Of a DNA stretch of 64,000 nucleotides, positions 47,972 to 60,401 are shown piece by piece; position 1 is the stretch's first letter; each line of letters starts with the position of its first letter. The notes below the pieces were generated by a model. The model searched no databases. It saw only the letters and a program-made list of their open reading frames with translations, and was not told the DNA's origin. Source of the stretch: Scleromitrula shiraiana (lineage: Eukaryota > Ascomycota > Leotiomycetes > Helotiales > Sclerotiniaceae); contig JABELC010000003.1 in NCBI GenBank assembly GCA_028455995.1, forward strand, positions 2,542,001-2,606,000. The letters run 5' to 3'. The position numbers and the translations under genes were made by a program.

Positions 47972-50854
47972 ATGTTCTCAGGTACAGGCTTCCAGAACCA
48001 ACAACCGATAGCTAATCCAACCACATCGAATTCAACCTCATACCCCTCAGTTGGAACAAATCTCCCCCCTACTGTCCCACCTCGGAATCCCGACGAGACT
48101 AAAAAGCATTCAACAGCTTTTAACGGATTAAATGCACGGTCTTGCGTTACCTGCCGGAGACGAAAAGTCAAATGCGACAAACAAGTACCTTGCTCCAATT
48201 GTACCAAAGCACAAACACAATGCGTTTTCCCCGCTCCTGGTCGAGCCCCTCGACGTCAGAGAGTTGGTAGTAAACCTGTCACCGATCGCGAGGCGGAACT
48301 TTTGAAGAGATTAAGAAGATTGGAAGGTGTTGTTCAGGAGCTCAGCGGACAAATTGAGACCGAGACTTCGAAGCCATCTCCTTCAAGCGATACCTCGTCC
48401 AACCACCATAAAGATGCGGAGTCCGGTAGCGAATCTATGGATAAGAATACGAAACCTACAACTGCAGGCAGTGAGATGAAAGGTACAAAATCAACTTGGA
48501 TGCACAGAACCATGAGTATGGGTTGCGCTCCACCGAATAGAAATCCTACTATTGAAGATCGCATTGGTCGACTGGTTTTGGGCGATGGCAAAAGTCAATA
48601 TGTATCGAACCCATTCTTCTCGGTATTATCAGAAGAGATCACCGAGATTCGATCGATCTTTGATGAGGATGATGAAGACAGCGATGGCGATTCTCCTCTA
48701 CCACCAACTTCTCATGTTACAAAGCCGGATCACCAAAGTTTTGTAATGGGCTATAGTTCGGCGGACATCGATCTAAGAGCCTTGCATCCTCTACCTTCCC
48801 AGATTCCCTTCTATTGGGCAACGTTCTTAGATAATGTCATCCCGTTGGTCAAGCTCATTCATGTACCTACCACGGAAAAGGTTATCAAAGACGTTCAGTA
48901 TAATCTAGATTCTCTAAGTCCCAGCACAGAGGCTCTAATGTTTTCTATTTACTTTGCAACCATTACATCTATGACGGATGAAGAGGTACACTACCCATTC
49001 CTCTTCTAGGTTAACACCTAGGACGACATATTTTAAGTTATTTTATCAACTTTACTAGAACATTCTGCTGACAAGCTAAAGGTCCTTTCTAGCTTTGCTG
49101 TTGAAAAACCTATCATGGTTAAGAAATACCGATTTGGAGTAGAGCAAGCTCTTGCTAGAGCTAGCTTCCTTAACACTAATGAGATAGTAACAGTTCAAGC
49201 ATTTGTGCTGTTCCTGATCTGTGTTCGTAGATATGATGATAGCCGATTCGTATGGTCCTTGACTGGATTGGCATTGCGGATCGGTCAATCACTGGGTATG
49301 TTTATTAGAATGTATGACTTTTTGACATATGAGCTGACTATTGCAGGATTACATCGTGATGGGGAAAATTTTGGGTTGTCGCCTTTTGATACAGAAATGC
49401 GAAGACGATTATGGTGGCAAATCTGTGTTCTTGATGTTAGAGCATGTGAGGATCATGGATCTGACCCTTCAATATTTGATCATACATTTGACACCAAATT
49501 CCCATTGTCAATCAATGATTCAGATTTAGAAGTTGATGCGAAGGAACCTCCACCGGAACGTGAAGGGGTTTCTGAGATGACATTCTGTCTCATTCGTTAT
49601 GAAATATGTGCTTTATCAAAACGTCTTCAATATACACCGCCAGGCCGCGGTCCCTGCCCTACGGGAAATCCAATAAAGCTTACACTTGAAGAAAAAGAGG
49701 AGTTGATCAATGATTGTGCCACCAGAATTGAAGAGAAGTATCTTAAATATTGTGAAGATGCTGGACCTCTCTACGTAAGAAACACTTTCCATCCGGCATT
49801 GCTACCATTGTTACGCTCCATGTCTTATTTTTATACTTTAATACTGACCTTCATTTTACAGTGGGTAGCAGCTACTGTCGCACGTCTTGTTTTTGCGAAA
49901 ATGAGTCTAATTATTTACCATCCACTTGTTCAACCCGGAATACCCCATTCCCTCTCTGATGATACCAAGGACCGCCTTCTTAGAGCATCTATTGAGATTA
50001 TAGAGTACTCTAGAATTCTAGAAACAGAAGCCAGTACTAAGAAATGGGGTTGGCTATTCCGTACTTACGTATGTATCTTTTCCCAATGATGGCTTCGATG
50101 ATTGCTAATGCAAAGCGTGTTTTAGGTACAATGGCACGCTATCGCCTTTGTACTCGGTGAATTGTCTACCCGTGGCAATTCACCGATAGTTGAGCGAGCC
50201 TGGAGAGCTATCGACAGTGCCTTTAATGATTGGAGTGGTGCTGTCAACAGCAGTAAACGCGGCATGTTCTGGCAACCCATGCGGAAACTCATGGCTAAAG
50301 CTCGACGTAAAAGAGAAGAAAATATGCAAATTCTTTTAATGGAAGAAGATAACTCCTCCAACGCGCCTAAGACCTTACCTCAACCACTGAGTCATTGCCC
50401 TCTAAATTGCCCAAATCAACACGGATCCGATGCATCAATGCACAGCAATAACCCGAATTCAACTAATTTCCAACCCCACCAGCATACTCCTACCTATTCA
50501 CAATCTCGATCAACATCCCAGTCACACTCTCAACCTCAACAACCTCAACAACCTCAAATGTACAACAATATTGATCTTAACCTCTCACCACAAATCGTCG
50601 GAATGGGAATGTTAGCCCCCGATCAAGTTCAACTTCAACTCCAGCAACAACAACTACAGCAATCACATGGCCTTCCTCAAACTCCCTGGTTGATGGATGA
50701 TAACGCCTTGGTTGATTTAGATATGAATGCCTTGGAGGGTAATGTAGATTGGGGTAGTTGGGATGAACTTGTTAGGGATTTTCAGAGCGAGACACTAGGA
50801 ATGGCGCCCGGTGCGAGGGGGAATGCGCTAGGTGGGGTGGGAAACTGGTGGTAG
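47972..50854 (+). CDS. Zn(II)2Cys6 transcription factor with fungal-specific TF domain, 5 exons
   Basis: Nuclear DNA-binding regulator, 863 aa. Exons are 47972-48985, 49082-49295, 49347-49774, 49862-50068 and 50126-50854, each join restoring frame and family sequence. The binuclear zinc cluster has cysteines 58, 61, 68, 74, 77 and 84 (CVTCRRRKVKCDKQVPCSNC) with the canonical C-X2-C-X6-C spacing, followed by a basic linker and the helix AELLKRLRRLEGVVQELSGQ, a likely dimerisation coil. The middle homology domain shows DTEMRRRLWWQICVLDVRAC and ARLVFAKMSLIIYHPL. The C-terminus is Gln/Asn/Pro-rich, activation-like, ending acidic. Intron 2 (49296-49346) is 51 nt and stop-free, so its retention would insert 17 residues. 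Intron 3 (87 nt) is likewise open. Regulon unknown; no adjacent pathway genes. Confidence 0.92.
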
Positions 50855-53018
50855 TGTAGAGAAAGAGTGTTTCTTATTTTAGGCTTGGGATTCGGATCAG
50901 GAGGGAGCAGGCGGGTACAAATGGGATGGTCCAGAAAGCGGGAACATCAATGGGAGTGGAATCCATACCCACCCATTAGGTACCCTTATGATTGCTTGAT
51001 ACGATGAAAGTATTTTCGGATTTGGTATGGAAAATTATGAGATTAACGAATGGATGGGATGTATTTAATTGGAGTACAGCGGCGTGGCGTTTCTTTTTAA
51101 TTTTTCTTCTTTCTTTCTTTCTTTCGTTGAACATACGATACGAATTGGATCATAGGGCTGGTAGTTAAGTAATTATGGCGTTGTTGGGTGGGTTTGATAC
51201 CGGCTGGATTACATTCGATATCCCTCTGCTCTGGTCTGCGATTTGGTTTGGTTTGTTTGGATTTGGGTTGTGCGTGTGTGGATTTGGTTGCTCTGATTGT
51301 ACATATCTAGGTATAGATACGGCCAGTCAATAGACGGTAGTAAATAGGTGGCTTATTTCTAGGTGGTTTTATGATATGATATGTTGATATGATGGAAATC
51401 AAAATCAATCAAGATGAGATGGGGATGAGGAAGATAGGATAGGATGGGTGTTAGCTATATTATTGATGTACATGTAATGAAAAGATACCTGGAATTGGAA
51501 ATCATTGTATTACGTTTTGTTGTTGTAGTATCTGGGAGAGATGGATGTAGATAGATGTGTTGCGTCAATCTATAATGTGCTATGTGTTCGTTCATGTGTA
51601 GTCGAGGAATACCTGGATCATATATTGAATACTAGGGGAAAAAAGTAATATTCATATCCATATCCATATCCATATCCATCATCGCATTATCATCGTCAAA
51701 TTATCAATACATTCTCCCACTGTTGGCCTTCATAATAAGATTGCATACAATACTACTAGCACTCCTTACAAGTCCATCCATCCATCCATCCATCTCCCCA
51801 TCAACTAACAACTCACTATCTGGGCCAACTTGGCACCTCAAAGTCAAGAAATAAAACTACCAGCATACACCCACCATCGTTATCATTAGTTCTATACTAA
51901 ATAAAGATAACATATACGTATACGAGACCATCGACGCGAGATCATCGGTCATGGGCTGGACAAACTGGGGTTGACATAAAGATTGTGGGGTGTACGAGGC
52001 TAGAGCAGTGAGGAAGGGATGTCATATGTTGCTCGGACCTTCCAAATTTACGATAATACTGAATTATAATAATATTGAAAGTTTTGAGGTCATTTCTAGA
52101 AATGAAATAAATAAATAACTATCTTGACATCAATACATTTCGGTATAGGTCATGTACTGTCATGCTCTATAAATGATTCATCACAAGGCACCTACTAGTA
52201 TACGAAGGAAGATTTATTAGAAGCGAAAGGACAATCGACTTTGATAATATAGCCACATATACCATACCACCCGTGGACATTCTGCCTGCCTGCCTGCATG
52301 ATGTATGTAAAAGATCAACGGTCTATGTACGCCAGACTCAGCCTTGATTAGAAATATCTATGGATTACTGTACTGTTTCAGTCCCATGCTTTCCCCATCC
52401 TTCATGTTTTCAATCTCGAGATGGAGTTTCATTGAACTGAATTTCGTTAGTTGATGTGTTGAGCTTATACTTATTAATGTAGTACAGTTTTGCTCTTTTG
52501 GATCGCTGTGCCATATTGGAAGATTGTAAGTTTAGCAAGTGTGTGGTGGTAATCCATGGCTGAAGTCTTAAAATTGCATCCTTAGATGTATATTGGATTG
52601 CTTGCTTCGCATGAGTAGGTAGGTAGGTGTTCTTTTTCTTCTGGTTGCTTTTCTTTGCTACATACATTAAATTTCGAGTTACACAATATTTGAATTGCTA
52701 TTTAATCTTTTGTTTGGAAGAAATCAGGTGCTTGGAAGTTCCACCATCGATTTTATACCGGCGTGTGCATGATCGATCGATCCAGAAATATACGTGAAAT
52801 AGTGTTGAATAGTATCATAACTTCACAGCAATCTACACAAAGCCAAGCATAGATCGTCATATCCAAAGCGTTATTCTTCTGGATTATTTTCTAGAAACCC
52901 CGCCTGAGCTGAAAGCGAAAGAAGATTTTCGTTCGTGACGAATTCATTCCATTCCATAACTCCCCCGCTCTTTCAACCAACCCATACATATATACCCTTT
53001 TCTTTCAAAGAACAAAAA
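50855..53018. other. Intergenic, microsatellite-bearing
   Basis: 2.2 kb without a gene. Contains (CATATC)n at 51653-51679 and (TCCA)n at about 51774-51794. A minus ORF 52410-52667 has no family resemblance. The last 100 bp lead into the LITAF gene. Confidence 0.55.
51653..51794. repeat. Microsatellites (CATATC)n and (TCCA)n
   Basis: About 4.5 copies of CATATC at 51653-51679 and five of TCCA at about 51774-51794. Confidence 0.85.
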
Positions 53019-53927
53019 ATGTCCGCATATAATAACAACCCACATCCCGCACCAGCTGGCACCTATAACGAAGCTTCACCTTCTGCTGTACAACCTACAT
53101 CTATATCCCCCCAATCCACTGGTATAATAGCAAATACACCTGGATCAATATCGCCGCAAACAACTACAATTGATTCTCAACCTCATTTGCATGCTCAACC
53201 CCAAGCACAAGCACAATCACAATCGCCATATTTTCCCCCTAACTCGGAAATAAAAACAAACCCAAATCCAGACATATATCAAGGCATCGAAGCAACACCC
53301 ACCTCCACTCCCAACCCAGACATCTATCAAGGAATCGAAGTCGTTCCTCCCTCTACTCAGCACACCATGGAAACCGGAACCACCAATCCACACCCCCAAG
53401 GAGCAAGTCCCGCATACACCACCAGCAACGAGAAAGGCGTAAATGACCAAGCGCCTTCTTTTCGTCAGGGATTCTATACGCCTCCCCAACAACAACAACC
53501 ACAACAGGGCGCGCCCGTGCAGGGCAAGAATAACTATGCAAACGCCATGCCGCTCCGTTCCCTACAGCAGGGACCAATGCCGGTGGATTGTCCTGTTTGT
53601 GGTGTTAGGGAGGTGACGAGTACGGAATATGTTAGTGGGACTACTACTCAGTGAGTTTATCCTCTTCTCTGATATATATTAATATATATATATATATATA
53701 TATATCCTTCAATTCCTTCCTAAAAGATAAACAACTAACCCCCAATCCCAAAACCCAGTCTCTCCGCCCTTCTCTGCTGCTTCGTCCTCTGTTTAGGCTG
53801 CATACCCTACCTAGCCAGCGGATTCAAAGACGTCGAACATAAATGCGGTCACTGTGGCGCATTATTAGCCATTTGGCACCGTAGTGGGCGCGTGGATATT
53901 AGGGTTCCGGGGCAGATTGCTCAATAG
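53019..53927 (+). CDS. LITAF-domain protein, 2 exons
   Basis: Peripheral membrane zinc-ribbon protein of the LITAF/SIMPLE family, which associates with endosomal and plasma membranes. 266 aa; exons 53019-53650 and 53759-53927. The 108-nt intron carries a (TA)n tract. Splicing joins GTTT to HLSALLCCFVLCLG. The first about 180 residues are Pro/Gln/Ser/Thr-rich and disordered, with a repeated NPDIYQGIE element (two copies). The LITAF domain starts VDCPVCGVREVTSTEYVSG (Cys191, Cys194), has the membrane-embedded hydrophobic helix at 212-232 and ends HKCGHCGALLAIWHR (Cys240, Cys243), so all four zinc ligands are present. ATG 53019 is the first ATG in frame; upstream in-frame GTG rejected. Family certain, cellular role inferred. 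Confidence 0.92.
53681..53705. repeat. (TA)n microsatellite inside the LITAF intron
   Basis: A run of about 12 TA units lies in the intron, between the donor and the polypyrimidine part. Confidence 0.9.
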
Positions 53928-56900
53928 TAATTTTTCTCCCCCCTCAAAAAAAACTTCAATATTTTGGTTTGGTGGTTGTTTTGCGAATGAATCGGATAGC
54001 TTTATGTTGATATCAGCATGGTTTATCATGTGCAGGATACGATGTTCGAATGGACGGACGGATGGGGTTTCGTTTGCATGGCATATCATATATTGGTCAC
54101 GCTCCTTGATCATGAGTATCTTACTGTACTTGTTCTTTGCACATTTTGTATCGGTATTGATGTTGATATTCTGATCCATACATACATACATACACGCAAG
54201 TGGGCGAAATGGAATTATGCATGAGAAGAGATCAAAAATTATGTGGAGGGTTGGATGGAGTGGGGTTTAATCATTGTACTTTAGTTTATGTTTTCTGATA
54301 CCCTCGTTTTCATTTCTTTTATACATGCATACATTTCAAATTTCAAATTTCAAATGTACACATTCTTATTTTTATTCTTGTTTCTATTCTTATTCCTATC
54401 CTTATCCTTATCCGTCACTCTTCGCTCCGAGCCACAAAACTTTGTGTGATGAAGTGGTAGTAGTGAGTGAGTGAGTGAGTGAGTGCAGGTACGACTGTAG
54501 GTTACAAATATAAACAATCTATCTATAAGCCCCCGCTATACTCGCGTGACGGAGTCGACCCGCAAGACGAGATCTCAGACTTTGCGATCCGCTCTGCGCG
54601 GTATATCGTGAATAGGTAATTTCCACAAGGGACATCGGTGATATCATCAGTGATATGTATATGTTTTGCAAGCTCATAGGGAAGGAAATATATATATATA
54701 TATATATAGATCTGATTCAAGATTTCACATTAGATGTTTGATGAGGAAGTTTTCTTAGCTTTTGGATCGTGAGGCCTTGAACTAAATAGTTAGGTTTACT
54801 CTCCGGCTAGTTAAATTAATATGGTGTTCTCGAGAATTATTTGGACTCGAAACGGATTCTTCGACCTGCGGCTAGCTGGCTGTGTTGACGCTTTTGTATT
54901 CACGTTTCTGCGGGGATTGAAGATGGATAGTATTATATTGTTTATGCAGCATATGATCGATCGATTACATATCATAGGGGAATTAATTTCGAAAAATGAG
55001 AAAAATACATGAGATATGGCACATGGCACTGGATGCATCTAAATGCCTACCTGAGTGTAGAATAATATCTATGTCTATATATATATCTATAAATAAATTA
55101 CTTCGTCCCGTCCCATCTCTCATCTTCTTAACCACCTTAGCTATCTATTCTCATCAACACGCTATCAGACTGCACCTCTCAGCTTTATACTTCGGTAAAC
55201 CCGCTTTGGCAAACTGAACAGATCTGCCAGAGATTATGCCGAATCATCACTTGACGAACCTTCAAGGCCTGGTATGTATTCAAAGGTAGAGTGCGAGATC
55301 TAATTCGGCGCTGCAATCGCTCCGTACTTCGACGTCGCAGATACGGGTCCGAGTTTGGGCTTTCTTCCTTGTTGGGATTTTGTAGTTTTTATGTTTGGAT
55401 GGATGGATGGATGGATGTATGTATGTATGTGTGTATGTAGGGAAATAATAGATGATTAGCGAAAGTAGGGATGGAATTCTTTCTACTAGAGATAGACAGA
55501 TAGATAGATAAGTAGATGGATGGGTAGATGGATTAGATGGATAGACGGTAGAAAAAAAAATAATACAATATATTATGTATTCAAAGAACGAGACCAGTTT
55601 CTCACATTAAATTACTAAGTATGTATATACATCCAATACAAACAAACCACAACAGAGACCATGAATTCGATACACCGTGCTATCCAATTATAGTACTAGT
55701 AGTATCAGTACAAAATAGACAGACCTAATATTTACTCTAACAGTAATAGTATTTTATCCGATATAGTATATAAAAATCCTCCCCAAAACTAAGATCAACA
55801 TAAAGCCTCAAGTATTGAAATGTATCGACCATTTGTATACTAAACAATCCGGAAAATAAAAATAAAAATAAAAATAAAAATACTAGTAATATAATACCCG
55901 AGTAAAACCGAATTCCGGATCCGGGTTCTTTTCCCGAGTCCTGTGTATGATATATGGTTATATATGATGTAATATGATATGATGGGAAGGTGGTTATAAT
56001 CGGATATATATATATATATATACGAACTATACGATAGAAGAGCCAGCACATACTAGTATCGTATAGCGGATATGAAGAGGATTAAAGACTGGCGGGTGAG
56101 TAAGCGGGGAAGAAGGAACATATGGATCCATTGAATGGATGATTTATTGGGGATAGGAGAATAGAGTAAGGAGAGAAATTATAATAGAAATAGGACTAGG
56201 AATAGGAATAAAAATAAAAATAAAAATAGCATATAACGATCCTCTCATTCCTGCTTCGGTATATACGGTACGCTCTTCGGAGTAGGGAAAAGGTGCCGTG
56301 GATTATTGTGGTGATTTACTATGTATCCGCCGATCTAGAGTAGGATTGGAAAATGAGGATTCAATTGGTGTTCTAGACTTGGGTCGATATGGGAATGGTG
56401 TAGTCTGTATGCATATTATTGGACTTATGAACTGGGAACTACTACTATACGGACGGGTATTAGGAGGGGAATTATTGTACTGGTAGGTGATTTGTCATAA
56501 TTTGATTGCTATAGTTGATTGAGAGCTGAAATTTTATGGACGGCGATCAGTTGGGTTTTTGGGATGTAGTTGGTTTGTCTATCTTTTGGGTTGTTGAAGG
56601 TTGGAGAATGGAGAGAGAGATGATGATAGATGATAGATGTGATGTGATGGCACCTTTGTGTATGAATCATTTCTTGATTTGTCTTTTCACTAATGACTTG
56701 TTATTTCTAGATGAGAAAACATCACGTTCGACTGTATAATTGTGGTCCAATAAGTAGGTATAAAAATGAAAATGATGAGATTTCTTTCCGTGCCCGAAGA
56801 TATATTTTGTTGCCGAGCCGAAAATGATTGATCCTATTTTTGCTGGCAAAAACTATCAAAATGATGAAGGATAAATCAAAGTACAATATATTGAAAAACT

Positions 56901-57687
56901 TGATGGATGGTTAGTCAAGACCAAGTAAAAAACTTGAGCAGAATCTGGCCAGAAGTCTTCTAATAAATGAATGGTATGAACAATCCACAGGGCAACGAAA
57001 ACAATATCTAATTGATGTGCGGTTGTTCAATCAGCCATGGGAGTTTGAGACTTCTCCTGTCAGTAACAAGCACGACCATACTTTGATAATTAGTGGTAAG
57101 TGACCCAATACGTGGACTGCGAACACGGGGGGCAGCAGGCTAGTTTGATAGATTCCTTGTGGACCAATAAATGCGCATCTGCAATAATGAAAATAGAAGG
57201 AGCGTAGATCCTTGATCCAGAAGATAGGTAGCCATTGATGTGATTCAGGTACTTTATTCATATGGATAATTGGCTAATATGTAGTAGATAAGACAACATC
57301 TCAAATGGAAACCTCTGATTGCTGAGATATGATGGTGGGGAGATGGCCTTGTAAGGGGCTAAATCACCTCGCATGCGTTGTGTTCGAGTAAAGATATACC
57401 ACTTGGTTTATGGTTATACGTGTAAAATCCTATATAGTTTTATCAAATCAGAACGTACATGAATTTGTTTGAATTTGACCAATTAAAAAATGGTGATAAC
57501 TCTTTTGATGCTCAAACTTTTGAAGTCATATATATCAACCATGGCGCAAAATATGGATATTTGGAACAGATTCTCCTCAATTGCAAATAGCTAGCAACTT
57601 GCTTGAAATTTGATACTATCATTTTCACTTGATAAATTTCGCACTTCATACCATTTGATACTCGATATAAAACTCTATCTTAGCATC
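53928..57687. other. 3.8-kb intergenic, rich in simple repeats
   Basis: No gene supported. Simple repeats seen: CATA at 54177-54194, TTTCAAA at about 54330-54353, GAGT at 54463-54484, TA at about 54689-54709, GGAT/GTAT at 55396-55436, GATA at 55495-55515, AAAAT at 55857-55880, TA at 56003-56022 and AAAAT at 56208-56228. Short ORFs made of Tyr-Ile runs are artefacts of these repeats. Confidence 0.6.
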
Positions 57688-58131
57688 ATGTGTACTGAGC
57701 AGTATGTTCGTTGTACAGAGTGCAGAGAGTCAAGTACAAATATCTTCATCTGCCCTAAACTCAAGAAATGGCAACGAAAGCATACGAAATTTGTTAGCCA
57801 TAGACTATGTCCGGAATTCAGGATATGTCGGCCACGGAAGACGAATAGTTTAGGCCATATAGATTGCCCAGTTGTAAGTAATGTTCCTTCAATTTTTGAT
57901 CTCGCCGACTTTATTGGATCCTTTCCGAGTTGTTCTGGAGAACCATCGAAACACAAAATGCTAATTGACTCCCGGGGTATCTAGCGAAAGGATCAAGAAC
58001 AAATCGAATACAACCTTGATCCAGAAGAACCTTTCATATATGATTATGATACTGCCGAATGTTCGAGTTCACCCAGAACATATTCACCATATTCTATGCC
58101 ATCTACACATTATCCCACATGGTGTGTTTGA
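57688..58131 (+). CDS. Small Cys-containing protein of unknown function, 2 exons
   Basis: Unrecognised 110-aa protein. Exon 1 57688-57873 reads MCTEQYVRCTECRESSTNIF, then ICPKLKKWQRKHTK, LCPEFRICRPRK and SLGHIDCPV. A GTAAGT donor opens a 111-nt intron ending TATCTAG, with a GCTAATTGAC branch-like site 20-30 nt upstream. Exon 2 57985-58131 continues in frame as RKDQEQIEYNLDPEEPF, then a Tyr/Ser/Pro-rich end THYPTWCV and stop. Exon 1 has eight cysteines in C-x6-C-x2-C style spacing with many basic residues, suggesting a small zinc-binding or Cys-paired domain. No signal peptide is evident, so it is not an obvious secreted effector. The clean intron with frame retention on both sides is the main argument that it is real. 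Confidence 0.6.
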
Positions 58132-58477
58132 CAAGAAAATGAAGAAGAATATCCTGAGAGGATTGAGACTTGGGTGGGTTCATTGATGGATGGGAGAAGA
58201 GTGAGAGTGAGATGGTGAAATCATTGAGGAAATGAGATAATGGAGGGATTCAGAGACGAAAGATTTCGACCAACAGAATATTATGTGAGAATTAGTGGAG
58301 GGAGCTGGTGCAGGAGGAATTGCATTAAGGATAGATGTACAGCACATCATGTCGATTAGTTTTTTTTTTGAGTTAGCGGAAGATACCCACATCCGAGTTT
58401 TTGGAGGATTTCTGTTTTTTTTTCTGGTGTAGATATTATTGTAGAAAGGAGGTTCAGATGAAATGAGGAGAGAGACG

Positions 58478-58512
58478 TAGGAGGGAGGAGGGAGGAGGGG
58501 GGAGGGGGGAAG
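58478..58512 (+). other. G-run tract, G-quadruplex candidate
   Basis: Purine-only stretch with at least four runs of three or more G separated by AGGA or A. Compatible with an intramolecular G-quadruplex. Confidence 0.5.
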
Positions 58513-58679
58513 GAGAACAACGATGTGAATGTCGGCTGAATGATATTCTGGGAAACGAATCTCGTCAGTATAACCATGAAATCAGATTTTGCCCAGGCCA
58601 GTTGGGCCTACTCTGTTTATGGATAGATATTGGAAGTTCCCGAGGTTCCAGTATTGATTCTCATCTCAAGCCCAGTCTA

Positions 58680-59635
58680 CCCCTACGGTATCACGTATTC
58701 AGGGAGCGAACCTGAATAGAATTCAATGACTTCCCTGAATGAACTTTAGGAAATCAATCATTTTAGTGTTTGAGCATATTAAAACTTCAAATATTGATGT
58801 ACTAAACTTATAATTAATTAAAAATTGAATTTTATATAATATAAATTAATCTTTAAACTCAAAGATTAATCTCAAATAAACCTTAAATAAACTTCGATTA
58901 AAATTCATCAATTTAAAACTATATTTAAAATAGCTTTATTATCGATCTTAAATTATAGAGTTATTATTCAATTTTTTAATAGATTTTTATTAATTAAAGA
59001 TTTATTTAATTCTTTATTAATTTAATCTAATTTATATAAATATAGTTTCAAGCTTTATAGTCTTAGACTATAAAGCCTCAATCACTTTTAATTAATTTCA
59101 ATTTCATTTTTTATAAATTAACAATTTTATTAAAATATAAATGATTTTTTATAGAATTTGAAAATATATTTATATTACTTTTTTATATATATTAGTATTA
59201 GTTTGAATATATTAATAATAATAAAAATACGGGATTGATTTTGATATATTAATTAAATTAAAAAATAATAAAGCATATCAACTATTAATATATATTAATA
59301 TTATAGTATATAATAAATTTAAAAAGAAAAATACATTAATTTTATATATAAATATAATTTTGTATATAAATATAATTTTGTATATAAATATAATTTTATA
59401 TATAAATATAAATAGAAATACATTAATTTTATATATAAATATCATATTAATTTAGTTTTATATAATTACTTAAAATAAACCTAAAAATCAATAAAAAATC
59501 TAAATTGAATTTGTATTAATAAAAGATTATTCCCCGAAAATCAACTTATAATACAATTGAAATTTCAATTATAATATAAAAATTTCCTTCTTTAAATAAT
59601 ATTCAAGAAATCCCTGAATACGTGATACTGTAGGG
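58680..59635. mobile_element. 956-bp AT-rich TIR element flanked by TA
   Basis: The left end CCCTACGGTATCACGTATTC (from 58681) is matched by the right end, whose complement reads CCCTACAGTATCACGTATTC, then AGGGA (ending 59635). That gives about 25 bases with one transition difference. Direct flanking TA on both sides (58678-58679 and 59636-59637) fits Tc1/mariner/pogo-type insertion. The interior is extremely AT-rich, lacks any ORF and contains an 18-bp internal tandem repeat, so it is a dead or non-autonomous copy whose composition suggests RIP. Confidence 0.82.
59343..59405. repeat. 18-bp tandem repeat within the TIR element
   Basis: About 3.5 copies of TATATAAATATAATTTTG in tandem. Confidence 0.85.
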
Positions 59636-59779
59636 TACTCCGTATACCACACGGAATTGATGGTTTATTTAACCATAAACAATGATTAATGATTAATGGT
59701 TAATGAGGATATTTTCATGATAGAGGTTTTGATCAATGAGATTTTACATGAATTTTTGAATTATAAAATAATTTTGATT

Positions 59780-59823
59780 TTATGTTGAATTTTATGTTGA
59801 ATTTTATGTTGAATTTTATGTTG
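59780..59823. repeat. 12-bp tandem repeat (TTATGTTGAATT)n
   Basis: Nearly four head-to-tail copies, about 145 bp beyond the right end of the TIR element. Confidence 0.85.
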
Positions 59824-60401
59824 TTATCATATAATGATTAGAAATATAATTTTTGTGTATGGATTGATGGATGGATTGATGGATGATGGTTGTTCCTCAC
59901 GTGTTGTTGACCTGTTTGACCCATTGAATAGTTCTAATCTGATATCGATAAGTTTTTTGCCAAGGTATCCTGAATTTGTAAGTAAGCCAGGCCAGATATC
60001 ATAAGCCAGATCATCTTTTATTTAGAACATAAGACGAGAGAGAGAGATAGAGAGATAGAGAGAGAGAGAGGTTCTTACGTAGTTGGAGAATAAAAAGTTC
60101 CTCCTGTCAAGTCCTTTTCAAGAAAAAAGAAAAAAAAAAAACACCCCCCTCCCCTCCCATTTTATTTGGATTGGAGTCTTTGTTCTTTTTTTCTCGTTTT
60201 ATTAGTTCTATTGTCATTTTATCTCTTATTTATCTATCTATCTATTTATTTATTTTATTTATTTAATACCTTCTGGTTTGTGTTTCACATTCACTTATGC
60301 TCGCCCCCCATTCGCATCATCGTGAATTGGTAAGGCCATTATTTGTTATTTAAAAGTTAAGCTCACATGCCTTCTTTCGTAAATAATAATAAGCATCGGT
60401 G

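Larger units (their letters stand above)
58132..60401. other. Intergenic with TIR element and simple repeats
   Basis: Contains a G-run tract (58478-58512), the AT-rich TIR element (58680-59635), a 12-bp tandem repeat (59780-59823), GA and TATC repeats at 60036-60070 and 60230-60266, and the EDEM gene's 5' flank with an A-run followed by C-runs at about 60124-60158. No gene supported. Confidence 0.6.

Noticed and set aside
55840..56051. Overlapping minus-strand ORFs with Tyr-Ile and Phe-Ile runs
   Set aside because: Products of TA and AAAAT microsatellites.
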